NCBI RefSeq assembly: GCF_002277815.1
Contig: NZ_NKJI01000014.1
Span: forward strand, 1 to 64,000
Reading direction: 5' to 3'
From: Pseudomonas sp. ERMR1:02
GTDB taxonomy: Bacteria > Pseudomonadota > Gammaproteobacteria > Pseudomonadales > Pseudomonadaceae
DNA: 64,000 nucleotides
This document shows, piece after piece, positions 27,719-36,917 of this stretch (positions are counted from its first letter, which is position 1; every line of letters begins with the position of its first letter). A program made the position numbers and the translations under genes. The notes beneath the pieces were generated by a model. It saw only the letters and a program-made list of their open reading frames with translations. It did no database searches and had not been told where the DNA came from.

Positions 27719-28531
27719 ATGGGTTGGCTCGAAGGACAAGTAGCATTAGTCACTGGCGGTACCGGCGGCATCGGTAGCGCCATCGTTCGGCGCTATGTGA
27801 ACGAAGGCGCGCGGGTGTGCGTGATGGCGCGTGACGACGAACAGTTGAGTGCTCTGCGTGATGAGTTGGGTGACGCCATCATCACGGTGCAGGGCGACGT
27901 ATCCAGTCATGAGGACAACCAGCGTGCGGTCGCGGCTGCGCTGACCACGTTCGGCAAGCTCGACACGTTTGTCGGCAATGCCGCGGTGTTTGACTATTTC
28001 ACACGCCTGGACCGCATTGCCCCTGAAGACTTTGAAAGTGCGTTTCAGCGCTTGTTCGCCATCAATGTTCAAGGCTACATGCTCGGTGCACGATGCAGTA
28101 TCGATGCCCTGCGCGCCAGTCGCGGCAGCATGATCTTCACGCTGTCCAACAGTGCTTTTTATGCCGGTGGTGGGGGCATTCTCTATGTCACCGCCAAGCA
28201 TGCGCTGGTCGGAATGATCCGGCAGCTGGCCTACGAATTGGCACCGGATATTCGCGTCAACGGCGTAGCGCCTGGCGCGACCAATACGCCTATGAAAAGT
28301 CTGGAGGGGCTTAATACGCGCAGTGTTCCGCTCAACCAGATTCCAGGTTTCGAGCAAGGTGCTGCGCAGGCGGTTCCGCTTCAGCGTATCGCTGAACCAG
28401 AGGATCACACGGGCCACTATGTGCTGTTGGCCTCGCGTGAAAACTCAGGGTTGACCACCGCCAACATCATTCACAGCGATGGTGGCTGGGAAGTCCGCAG
28501 CCCGGGCGCGGCCAGTCACAGAAAGGTCTGA
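27719..28531 (+). CDS. cis-Dihydrodiol dehydrogenase (SDR)
   Basis: 270-residue NAD-dependent short-chain dehydrogenase that would rearomatise the cis-dihydrodiol to the catechol. Nucleotide motif TGGTGGIG at about residue 12-19; catalytic Ser in FTLSNSAFYAGGGG and Tyr-x-x-x-Lys in YVTAKH. The IFTLSN-FYAGGGG segment matches HcaB/BphB-type enzymes closely, as does the length of 270. Starts 10 bases after the beta subunit. Confidence 0.88.
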   Translation: MGWLEGQVALVTGGTGGIGSAIVRRYVNEGARVCVMARDDEQLSALRDELGDAIITVQGDVSSHEDNQRAVAAALTTFGKLDTFVGNAAVFDYFTRLDRIAPEDFESAFQRLFAINVQGYMLGARCSIDALRASRGSMIFTLSNSAFYAGGGGILYVTAKHALVGMIRQLAYELAPDIRVNGVAPGATNTPMKSLEGLNTRSVPLNQIPGFEQGAAQAVPLQRIAEPEDHTGHYVLLASRENSGLTTANIIHSDGGWEVRSPGAASHRKV

Positions 28532-28573
28532 CGCCAGGCCTGTCCGTGTAACCCATAACAAGAGAAAAGACCG

Positions 28574-29550
28574 ATGAGCGCCAATAGCCGTTCCTTGAGT
28601 GCACCCCAACAGAAGTTGCTGGATCTGTTTGCTGGCTTACCTTTGCCGGTGCTAGCCGCGCCGATGTTCCTGGTTTCCGGGCCGCAGTTGCTCAATGCCT
28701 GTTGTCAGGCCGGCATTGTCGGCAGCCTGCCGGCGCCCAATGCGCGTACCGTCGAGCAACTGGACCACTGGCTGGCTCAGATCGTTGTCGAACGTGAAGT
28801 CGCGAAATCACAAGGCCAGGCCTGGGCACCCTGGATGCTGAACATGATCGTGCACAGCACCTACGATCGGTTCGAATCCGAGTTGGAATTGATCAAACGC
28901 TACCAGCCGCCGATCGTTTCCACGGCCTTGGGTAGCCCCAAGCGTGTGCTGGAAATTGTCCATGGTTATGGCGGTGTAGTGATCGCTGACGTCATCACTC
29001 CGGCCCTGGCACGCAAGGCGGTCGATGCGAGTGTCGATGGTTTGGTGTTGGTCTGCAACGGTGCCGGCGGCCATACCGGTAGCTACAACCCCTTTGCCTT
29101 TGTAGCAGAAGTCCGCGAGTTCTGGACGGGCCGCTCGGTCTGGCCGGTGCTGTTTCGAATGGGCGCGACATCCATGCAGCGCAAGTCCTGGGTTGCGATT
29201 TCGCCCTGGTGGGCACCCGTTTGGTCGCGGCTCACGAGAGCTTGGCCGAAAACGCCTACCGGGACATGCTGGTGAACTGCTCCATGGATGACGTGGCTAC
29301 AACCAAAGCGGTCAGTGGCGTACTCGCCACCTGGATGAAACCCTCGCTGGAAAAGGCCGGTATCGACCCAGCCGCCGACAATCGTACCGCCATCGATTTT
29401 TCCGGTGACATTGCCTCCGCCAACAAAGCCTGGAAACACGTGTGGTCAGCGGGGCAGGGCGTAGGGCAGATCAAGCGCAGCTACAGCGTCGCCGAGTTGG
29501 TCGATGAGCTGCATCAGGGTTACCTGGCAAGTCAGCAACGCTCGCATTGA
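28574..29550 (+). CDS. Nitronate monooxygenase-like flavoprotein, one frameshift
   Basis: FMN-dependent TIM-barrel of the 2-nitropropane dioxygenase/nitronate monooxygenase family, about 325 residues after repair. Seen are the N-terminal PVLAAPMFLVSGPQLLNACC, the catalytic-type GAGGHTG segment at about 164-170 and a FALVGTRL phosphate-binding end. The frame breaks near 29130 (ACGGGCCG where ACGGGGCCG is expected, one G missing). Such enzymes are unusual in ring-cleavage operons: it could oxidise a nitro intermediate or act as an enoyl-type reductase. It sits between the dehydrogenase and hydratase genes with gaps of 42 and 33 bases. Confidence 0.82.
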
Positions 29551-29583
29551 GCGTCCACCACCATCTGTTGAGGAGTTATCCCC

Positions 29584-30366
29584 GTGAGCCACGATTCCAT
29601 CCAGGCTGCCGCCGCGGTTCTTGCGCAAGCGCGCATGACGCGAACCCCGTGCGGTCGTATCTCCGAGCGCTTCCAGATCTCCACACTGGCTGATGCTTAT
29701 GCCGTACAGGAACTCAATACCCAGGCCGCGTTGGCCGCGGGGCGCCGTCTCAGCGGGCGTAAAATCGGCTTGACCTCGCTGGCCGTGCAAGATCAGTTGG
29801 GTGTCGATCAGCCAGACTTCGGCATGTTGTTTGCCGATATGGAATACGGCGATGGCGAGGCCATTGACAGCTCCCGCCTGATTCAGCCCAAGGCAGAAGG
29901 TGAGATCGCTTTCGTGTTGGGGCGTGACTTGCCCAATCCGGACACAACACTGGGCGAGCTGATGAGCGCGGTGGAGTACCTGGTGCCGGCGCTGGAAATT
30001 GTCGATTCGGCGATCGAGAACTGGAAAATCACCTTGGTCGATACGGTGGCCGACAATGCTTCTTCGGGGCTCTACGTCCTGGGCAAGAGCCCTGTGCGCC
30101 TGGCCAATCTGGACCTTGCGCTGGAAGGCATGCTGCTGGAAAAAAATGGTGCTCAGGCGTCGATCGGTGTGGGCGCAGCCTGCCTCGGCAATCCGCTGGA
30201 CGCCTGCTTGTGGCTGGCGCGAACCATGGCCGAATTTGGCCGGCCATTGCGCGCAGGCGACGTGCTGTTATCCGGAGCCTTGGGGCCCATGGTGCCAGTG
30301 ACAGCCGGTGACAGCCTGCGCCTGAAACTGACCCGTCTGGGTGAAGTGAGCTGTCGATTCGTATAA
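29584..30366 (+). CDS. 2-Hydroxypenta-2,4-dienoate hydratase
   Basis: 260-residue hydratase of the MhpD/XylJ/DmpE type, adding water to 2-hydroxypentadienoate to give 4-hydroxy-2-oxovalerate. Features are GRKIGLTSLAVQDQLGVDQP, DFGMLFADM, and metal-binding Glu residues in KAEGEIAFVL and PALEIVDSAIENW. Starts at GTG (29584). It continues the lower pathway with the aldolase and aldehyde dehydrogenase downstream. Confidence 0.9.
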   Translation: MSHDSIQAAAAVLAQARMTRTPCGRISERFQISTLADAYAVQELNTQAALAAGRRLSGRKIGLTSLAVQDQLGVDQPDFGMLFADMEYGDGEAIDSSRLIQPKAEGEIAFVLGRDLPNPDTTLGELMSAVEYLVPALEIVDSAIENWKITLVDTVADNASSGLYVLGKSPVRLANLDLALEGMLLEKNGAQASIGVGAACLGNPLDACLWLARTMAEFGRPLRAGDVLLSGALGPMVPVTAGDSLRLKLTRLGEVSCRFV

Positions 30367-30489
30367 GTGTGAAGCGCTGACCAACTGCGTCTTGCGAAAG
30401 GGGGCCGGGTTATTGAGCCGGCACTCGTAACAACAAAAACAATGATGATGAGACAACAGGCCTGCCTGTTGATCTCGTGAGGGCGTGCC

Positions 30490-32349
30490 GTGTACGACTT
30501 TTTCGACGATCCTGCCAAGTTGGCACCTGCTCGTGTGTCTGTCGAGCCAGGTGAGGCGGGCAGTTTCATACTGCGATCCCCTGAACAGCTGCAACCTTAT
30601 GCCCGTTGTATCGGCGAGTGGCTGGAGCGATGGGCGCGCGAGACTCCGCTGCGTCCATACCTGGCTGAGCGTCGCAATGGCATCTGGTTCACCCTGAATT
30701 ACAGCGAGGTTCGCCAACGCGTCGGCGCTCTGGCGCAGGGGTTGCTGGAGCTCGATACGGTGCCCGGTCGGCCGGTGCTGGTGTTGTCGGAGAACGACAT
30801 CGACCAGGCATTGATTTCGCTTGCAGCCATGCATGTCGGGATTCCCGTAGCCACGGTTTCGGTCGCGTATTCGCGCAATACACAGAGCGGCTGCAGCAAG
30901 CTCAAGTCTATCGTGGCGCAGCTGCAACCCGCGTTGATCTTCATCAACGATGGAGACACCTATCGCCGGACAATCGAATTGATCCGGCCGGACTGTCCCG
31001 TCGTGGTTGCGCGCAACGCCCAGGCAGTTCCTGGCGCGCTGCCGCTGCCCATGCTTTACCGGGTCGAAAGTGCGCAGGTCATGGAGACTTTTCTGCGCCT
31101 CGATGGCGACGTCCCCGCCCGCTATATGCTGACCTCCGGCTCCACTGGCACACCCAAGGTGGTCATCAATACCCATCGCATGCTGTGCGCCAATCAGCAA
31201 TCGATCGCCCAATGCTGGCGCTTCCTCGAAGGCAGTGAAATGGTCGTGGTGGATTGGCTGCCGTGGAGTCATACCTTCGCCGCGAACCACAACTTCAACA
31301 TGGTGCTGCGCAACGGCGGCACGCTCTATATCGATGATGGATTACCGGTGACCGGGCGAATAGAGCGCACGGTGGAAAATATCAAATCCGTCCAGCCAAC
31401 GGTGTTCTTCAACGTCCCTCGTGGCTATGAAGCGCTACTGCCTTATCTGGAGCGCGACGAGGAGTTGGCGCAAGCGCTTTTCGGTCGCCTAGACATGCTG
31501 TTCTATGCCGCTGCGGCTTTGCCACAGAGCACGTGGGATCGGTTGATGGCCTGTGCGGAAAAGGTCCGCGAAAAGCCCCTGTTCTTTACCAGCGAATGGG
31601 GAGCGACCGAGACCTCTCCAGTGCTCACCAACGTTCATTACCGTTTGGACAAGCCAGGCAACATCGGCCTGCCAGTACCGGGCGTAGAGATCAAGTTCGT
31701 GCCCAGCGGCGACAAGCTGGAAATGCGTGTACGCGGACCCTCAGTGTTTCAGCAGTATCTCAATGACCCGCAAGGCAGCCTTGAGGCGTTCGATGAACAG
31801 GGCTTCTATCAGATTGGCGATGCCGGTCGACTACTCGATCCCGAGCGCCCGGAGAAGGGCATCGTGTTTGATGGGCGAGTCACCGAAGACTTCAAGTTGA
31901 CCACTGGCACGTGGGTTTCCGTCGGTACGTTGCGCCCGCGGCTGGTGAGTGTCTTGGCGCCTTACGCTTCTGACTCTGTCATTTGCGGTCACGATCGAGA
32001 CGTGATCGGCGCATTGATCTATCCGACACCGGCGCTGCGCGCGTTGGCCGGAGCCGCCGGCAAGCGAATGACCGCTGAACAACTGTCTATGCAACCTGCC
32101 GTTCGTCTGGCCCTTATTACGGGCATGCAAACACTGGCCCAGCAGTTTCCTGCGTCCTCGCAGCACGCCGTGCGCATGGTCATCCTCGACTCGCCACCGA
32201 GCCTCGATGATGGGGAAATAACTGACAAGGGCTACATCAACCAACGTGCTGCGCTAGGCCTGCGTGCTGGTGCGGTCAAGCGTCTGTATGCAGAGACGCT
32301 GGACCCGGCCGTGATTCTTCTCGACGAAGCTTATGGAGAAAGTAAATGA
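30490..32349 (+). CDS. Acyl-/aryl-CoA synthetase (feruloyl-CoA-synthase-like)
   Basis: 619-residue AMP-forming ligase. AMP-binding motif TSGSTGTPK (about 213) and the terminal GEITDKGYINQRAAL lysine motif are present, and the long N-terminus resembles feruloyl-CoA synthases. It would activate either the acid released by the hydrolase or an aromatic acid that enters the pathway. Starts at GTG (30490) with GAGGG eight bases before it. The last four bases overlap the next start (ATGA), coupling it to the aldehyde dehydrogenase. The gap of 123 bases upstream is the largest within the operon core. Confidence 0.82.
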   Translation: MYDFFDDPAKLAPARVSVEPGEAGSFILRSPEQLQPYARCIGEWLERWARETPLRPYLAERRNGIWFTLNYSEVRQRVGALAQGLLELDTVPGRPVLVLSENDIDQALISLAAMHVGIPVATVSVAYSRNTQSGCSKLKSIVAQLQPALIFINDGDTYRRTIELIRPDCPVVVARNAQAVPGALPLPMLYRVESAQVMETFLRLDGDVPARYMLTSGSTGTPKVVINTHRMLCANQQSIAQCWRFLEGSEMVVVDWLPWSHTFAANHNFNMVLRNGGTLYIDDGLPVTGRIERTVENIKSVQPTVFFNVPRGYEALLPYLERDEELAQALFGRLDMLFYAAAALPQSTWDRLMACAEKVREKPLFFTSEWGATETSPVLTNVHYRLDKPGNIGLPVPGVEIKFVPSGDKLEMRVRGPSVFQQYLNDPQGSLEAFDEQGFYQIGDAGRLLDPERPEKGIVFDGRVTEDFKLTTGTWVSVGTLRPRLVSVLAPYASDSVICGHDRDVIGALIYPTPALRALAGAAGKRMTAEQLSMQPAVRLALITGMQTLAQQFPASSQHAVRMVILDSPPSLDDGEITDKGYINQRAALGLRAGAVKRLYAETLDPAVILLDEAYGESK

Positions 32350-33287
32350 GTGCCAGAAAACTGAAAGTCGCCATTATCGGTTCCGGCAACATAGGCACCG
32401 ACCTGATGATCAAGATCCTGCGTAACGCCAAACACCTGGAAATGGCGGTCATGGTCGGTATCGACCCGGCCTCCGATGGTCTGGCCCGCGCCCAGCGCAT
32501 GGGCGTGGCCACCACCCACGAAGGCGTTGAAGGCCTGACCCGCCTGGACGTGTTCAAGGACATCGACTTCGTGTTCGATGCCACTTCGGCTGGCGCCCAT
32601 GTGAAGAACGACGCGTTCCTGCGCTCGATCAAACCCGGCATCCGCCTGATTGATCTGACGCCCGCGGCCATTGGCCCGTACTGCGTGCCGGTGGTCAACC
32701 TGGAGCAGAACCTCGCTCAGCTCAACGTCAATATGGTGACTTGCGGCGGTCAGGCGACGATCCCGATGGTGGCGGCGGTGTCGCGCGTGGCCAAGGTGCA
32801 CTACGCGGAAATCGTCGCCTCGATTGCCAGCAAATCTGCCGGCCCCGGCACTCGCGCCAACATCGACGAGTTCACCGAAACCACCTCCAAGGCCATCGAA
32901 GTGATCGGCGGCGCGGCCAAGGGCAAAGCAATTATCGTGATGAACCCGGCCGAGCCACCGCTGATGATGCGCGACACGGTGTTTGTGTTGTCCGAGGCAG
33001 CCGATCAGGCTGAGATCGAGGCGTCTATCGTGGAAATGGCGGCGGCCGTGCAGGCCTATGTGCCGGGCTATCGCCTTAAGCAAAAAGTCCAGTTCGACGT
33101 GATTCCTGAAGACGCGCCGCTGAATATCCCCGGCCTCGGCAAATTCTCCGGGCTGAAGACCTCGGTGTTCCTCGAAGTCGAAGGCGCCGCCCATTACCTG
33201 CCGGCCTACGCCGGCAATCTCGACATCATGACCTCCGCTGCCTTGGCCACCGCCGAGCGCATGGCGCAGTCGATGCTGAACGTCTGA
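32346..33287 (+). CDS. mhpF: Acetaldehyde dehydrogenase (acetylating)
   Basis: 313-residue NAD-dependent enzyme that turns acetaldehyde and CoA into acetyl-CoA, channelled from the aldolase. Rossmann motif VAIIGSGNIGTDL at the N-terminus, catalytic Cys in NMVTCGGQATIPMV (about 132), and the end LDIMTSAALATAERMAQSML. Third codon positions are markedly richer in G/C than in the genes on either side. The symbol follows MhpF/DmpF homology. Confidence 0.92.
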   Translation: MSARKLKVAIIGSGNIGTDLMIKILRNAKHLEMAVMVGIDPASDGLARAQRMGVATTHEGVEGLTRLDVFKDIDFVFDATSAGAHVKNDAFLRSIKPGIRLIDLTPAAIGPYCVPVVNLEQNLAQLNVNMVTCGGQATIPMVAAVSRVAKVHYAEIVASIASKSAGPGTRANIDEFTETTSKAIEVIGGAAKGKAIIVMNPAEPPLMMRDTVFVLSEAADQAEIEASIVEMAAAVQAYVPGYRLKQKVQFDVIPEDAPLNIPGLGKFSGLKTSVFLEVEGAAHYLPAYAGNLDIMTSAALATAERMAQSMLNV

Positions 33288-33297
33288 GGAACCCGAC

Positions 33298-34326
33298 ATG
33301 ACTTTTAACCCCGGCAAAAAGCTCTACATCTCCGACGTGACCCTGCGCGACGGCAGCCACGCAGTGCGTCACCAGTATTCGCTGCAGAACGTGCAGGACA
33401 TTGCCCGCGCCCTGGACAAGGCCAAGGTCGACTCGATCGAAGTCGCCCACGGTGACGGTCTGCAAGGGTCGAGCTTCAACTATGGCTTCGCCGCGCACAC
33501 CGACCTGGAGTGGATCGAAGCCGCCGCCGACGTGATCAGCCACGCCAAAATCACCACATTGCTGCTGCCCGGAATCGGCACGGTGCATGACCTCAAGGCT
33601 GCCTACAACGCCGGAGCCCGGGTGGTGCGCATCGCCACCCATTGCACCGAAGCGGATGTCTCGAAACAGCACATCGAGTACGCCCGCGAGCTGGGCATGG
33701 ACACCGTCGGTTTTCTGATGATGAGCCACATGATCCCGGCCGAGCAGCTGGCCGCGCAAGCCAAGTTGATGGAAAGCTACGGCGCGACCTGCGTGTACAT
33801 GGCCGACTCCGGCGGCGCGATGAACATGCAGGACATCCGCGACCGCTTCCGTGCCTTCAAGGCCGTGCTTAAACCGGAAACCGAAACCGGCATGCACGCC
33901 CACCACAACCTGTCGCTCGGCGTGGCCAACTCGATCACCGCGGTCGAGGAAGGCTGCGACCGTATCGACGCCAGCCTCGCGGGCATGGGCGCGGGTGCCG
34001 GTAACGCGCCGCTGGAAGTGTTTATCGCCGCCGCTGAACGTCTGGGCTGGAACCACGGTACCGATCTTTACACGCTGATGGACGCAGCCGACGACATCGT
34101 CCGCCCGCTGCAGGACCGTCCGGTACGGGTGGATCGCGAAACCCTGGCGCTGGGTTATGCCGGCGTTTATTCGAGCTTCCTGCGCCACGCCGAAATCGCT
34201 GCCGCGAAGTACGGCCTCAAGACCCTCGACATCCTCGTCGAACTGGGAAAACGCCGGATGGTGGGTGGTCAGGAAGACATGATCGTCGACGTCGCGCTCG
34301 ACCTGCTGACGGCCCAGCGCCGTTAA
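33298..34326 (+). CDS. mhpE: 4-Hydroxy-2-oxovalerate aldolase
   Basis: 342-residue Mn-dependent aldolase of the HMG-CoA-lyase-like TIM-barrel class, splitting 4-hydroxy-2-oxovalerate into pyruvate and acetaldehyde. Signatures: ISDVTLRDGSHAVRHQ at the start, the metal-binding HAHHNLSLGVANS, and SLAGMGAGAGNAPLE. Ten bases after the dehydrogenase gene, with the same GC-rich codon use, as expected for a pair acquired together. Confidence 0.93.
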   Translation: MTFNPGKKLYISDVTLRDGSHAVRHQYSLQNVQDIARALDKAKVDSIEVAHGDGLQGSSFNYGFAAHTDLEWIEAAADVISHAKITTLLLPGIGTVHDLKAAYNAGARVVRIATHCTEADVSKQHIEYARELGMDTVGFLMMSHMIPAEQLAAQAKLMESYGATCVYMADSGGAMNMQDIRDRFRAFKAVLKPETETGMHAHHNLSLGVANSITAVEEGCDRIDASLAGMGAGAGNAPLEVFIAAAERLGWNHGTDLYTLMDAADDIVRPLQDRPVRVDRETLALGYAGVYSSFLRHAEIAAAKYGLKTLDILVELGKRRMVGGQEDMIVDVALDLLTAQRR

Positions 34327-34357
34327 TTTTTCATCACACAGTGAATGAGCAAATGCC

Positions 34358-35362
34358 ATGACCTATCACGTAGATATTCAACCAGCTGGGCAACAATTCG
34401 ATCTGGATGCAAGCAAGACCATCTTGGATGGTGCGTTGGCGGACGGGCTGATGCTAAAGCACAGTTGCCGTGAAGGGACGTGTGGCAGTTGCAAGGGCAG
34501 GGTGGTGAGCGGCAGTGTCGATCATGCCAATAGTCCGCTGGAGGTTCTGAGCGAAGAGGAACGTGCTGCCGGCCTCGCTTTGTTCTGCTGTGCCAAAGCG
34601 ACCTCGGACCTGGTCATTGATGCGCCGGAGGTGACTGAACTGCGCGGTATTTCGATTCAGCAGACGGCTGCCCGCGTGGCCAGCGTCGAAAAGGTCGCCG
34701 ACGATGTAATGATCGTGCGACTGATGTTGCCGCCCACGGTCACCTTCAACTATTACCCTGGCCAATATGCGCAGGTATTGCTTAAGGACGGCAGCCGTCG
34801 AAGTTATTCGATGGCAACTCGTTCGACAGTGGACAATCAATTTGAGTGGCATATCCGTCATATGCCAGGGGGCAGTTTCAGTGGGCATGTATTCAATACG
34901 TTGAAACCACGGGAATTGCTTCGTCTGGAAGGTCCTTATGGATCTTTCTATTTGCGTGAGAACGATCAACCGATGATCTTTCTGGCCAGTGGTACCGGTT
35001 TTGCGCCGATCAAGGCGTTGCTTGAGCAACTGCGAGAACAGGGTAATAACACACGTCCGGTTTATCTCTATTGGGGGGGCCGGCAACGCAAGGATCTTTA
35101 CCATCACGAACAGTTGCTGGAGTGGCAGGCCGAGTTGCCTTGGTTGAAGTACATCCCGGTGCTCTCGGAACCGAATGATGCCTGTCAATGGCAAGGCGCT
35201 TGCGGATTTGTACACCAACAGGTCCTGTCCGACTTTGCTTCGTTGAAGCGCTTCGAGGTGTATGCCTGTGGAGCACCGGTCGTTGTGGACTCCGCCCGTC
35301 GCGACTTTATCGGGCAGCGAGAGTTGCTGGAAACCAATTTCTACGCCGATGCATTTGTATAA
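34358..35362 (+). CDS. Dioxygenase reductase (2Fe-2S/FAD/NAD)
   Basis: 334-residue electron-transfer flavoprotein. Plant-type ferredoxin domain with CREGTCGSC (about 36-44) and a later CC pair near 75; FAD-binding motif RRSYSMAT (about 148) and NAD-binding domain (FLASGTGFAPIKALLEQL, YACGAP). It is the natural NADH-side partner of the Rieske ferredoxin and dioxygenase upstream, although it lies at the end of the operon. Codon use is less GC-rich than in the preceding two genes. Confidence 0.87.
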   Translation: MTYHVDIQPAGQQFDLDASKTILDGALADGLMLKHSCREGTCGSCKGRVVSGSVDHANSPLEVLSEEERAAGLALFCCAKATSDLVIDAPEVTELRGISIQQTAARVASVEKVADDVMIVRLMLPPTVTFNYYPGQYAQVLLKDGSRRSYSMATRSTVDNQFEWHIRHMPGGSFSGHVFNTLKPRELLRLEGPYGSFYLRENDQPMIFLASGTGFAPIKALLEQLREQGNNTRPVYLYWGGRQRKDLYHHEQLLEWQAELPWLKYIPVLSEPNDACQWQGACGFVHQQVLSDFASLKRFEVYACGAPVVVDSARRDFIGQRELLETNFYADAFV

Positions 35363-35504
35363 ACGCAATAACGTTAACTAACGGATTAAAACGCTATACA
35401 GCCGAGCTTGATTGGGCACGCCTGCGTGGTCGCTTAACAGGTTCGGTGGCAGGGACACGCCGGCAGTAAGGATCCGTTCAATACTAATAAAAATAGAGAA
35501 AACC

Positions 35505-36788
35505 ATGAAAACTCAAGTTCGCGTTCCCTCGAGTATCGCTGTTTGTTTTGTTCTTTCAGTTCTGGCAGGGCAAGTAAAGGCCGCCGGTTTTGTCGAAGAC
35601 AGTAAAGCCAGTCTGACAATGCGTAACTATTACTTCGATCGCGACTACAAAGGCACTTCCGCGCAATCGGCAGCCAGGGAGTGGGCCCAGGGCTTTATTC
35701 TCAAATACAGTTCGGGATTCACTCCGGGGCTTGTGGGTTTCGGTATTGATGCCGTGGGGCTGCTGGGCGTCAAGCTTGACTCGTCGCCGGACCGTACCGG
35801 TACGGGTTTATTGCCGTACAACCCGAGTACTCGTGAGCCCAACGATGATTATTCGGAGCTTGGCTTGACCGGGAAAATGAAGATCTCGAAGACGGAACTG
35901 CAAGCCGGGACCATCAGCACGTTCCTGCCGATCGCCTTCGCCAGCCCCACACGCCTGCTGCCGCAAACTTTTCGTGGCACTTACTTGCGCTCGCAGGACC
36001 TGGACAATCTGTCGTTGAGTGTCGGGTGGTTGGACCGCATCAACCTGCGCGATTCCACCAATTACCAAAAAATGACCGTCGCCTCGCCCAATGGTCGTTT
36101 CAACCCCAAGGCCGAATCGGACAAGTTCATTTTCCTGGGGGGTGACTACAAATGGTCCGATAGCCTGACACTGAAGTACTACCACGCCGTACTGGACCAG
36201 ATGTATCGCAAGGACTACTTCGGCTTCGAGCAGATACAGCCTATCGGTCCCGGGAAATTGAAGACGGACGTCCGCTACTTCATCACAGGGGAAGACGGTG
36301 CGGCCAAGGCCGGGCATGTCGACAACCGAAACCTGGGGACGATGTTCACGTACTCCGTGGGCGCCCACAGCCTGGGAGCAGGCTACATGCAGCTCAACGG
36401 CGACACCGCGATGCCGTATCTAACCGGGACCGAACCCCTGGTGGTTTCCGAAGGCTCGCTCAGTTCCGAGTTCATCAACCCTAAAGAGCGCAGTTGGCAA
36501 GTGCGCTACGACTACGACTTCGTCGGCGTTGCTCTGCCGGGACTCAAAGGCATGGTGCGCTACCTGAATGGCAGCAATATCGCATTGCCGACGGCTTTGG
36601 GGGGAGATGGTCTCAGCGAAAGCGAAAAAGATGTCGAGCTGTCCTATGTGGTGCAGTCGGGCACGTTCAAGGGGGTCAGCTTGCGTCTGCGTCATGCCTG
36701 GTACCGCAATGATTTCGCTCCGGCGGCGACCTTCCGCGATGACAACGAAACGCGGGTCAACATCGATTACACCTTGGCGCTCTGGTAA
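35505..36788 (+). CDS. OprD-family outer-membrane porin
   Basis: 427-residue protein with a signal peptide ending near residue 30 (AGQVKAAGFVEDSKASL) and beta-barrel pattern typical of OprD/OpdK channels for small acids (NYYFDRDYKG, REWAQGF, ERSWQVRYDYDFVGVALPGL, and the end NIDYTLALW). It probably admits the aromatic substrate. The ATG at 35505 follows AGAGAAAACC; the frame is open from 35412 but that adds no signal. Located 142 bases after the reductase. Confidence 0.87.
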   Translation: MKTQVRVPSSIAVCFVLSVLAGQVKAAGFVEDSKASLTMRNYYFDRDYKGTSAQSAAREWAQGFILKYSSGFTPGLVGFGIDAVGLLGVKLDSSPDRTGTGLLPYNPSTREPNDDYSELGLTGKMKISKTELQAGTISTFLPIAFASPTRLLPQTFRGTYLRSQDLDNLSLSVGWLDRINLRDSTNYQKMTVASPNGRFNPKAESDKFIFLGGDYKWSDSLTLKYYHAVLDQMYRKDYFGFEQIQPIGPGKLKTDVRYFITGEDGAAKAGHVDNRNLGTMFTYSVGAHSLGAGYMQLNGDTAMPYLTGTEPLVVSEGSLSSEFINPKERSWQVRYDYDFVGVALPGLKGMVRYLNGSNIALPTALGGDGLSESEKDVELSYVVQSGTFKGVSLRLRHAWYRNDFAPAATFRDDNETRVNIDYTLALW

Positions 36789-36917
36789 CCCTCTAAGGCA
36801 GTAACGGCGGGCCGAACAGACGTCATCGCGCGGTTGTTCGTCTCTTGCTGTGGTCCATGGCAAGCCAAAAGAGACACCTGCTTGTGTGTACATATGATCT
36901 CAAATAGGAGCCTTTCC

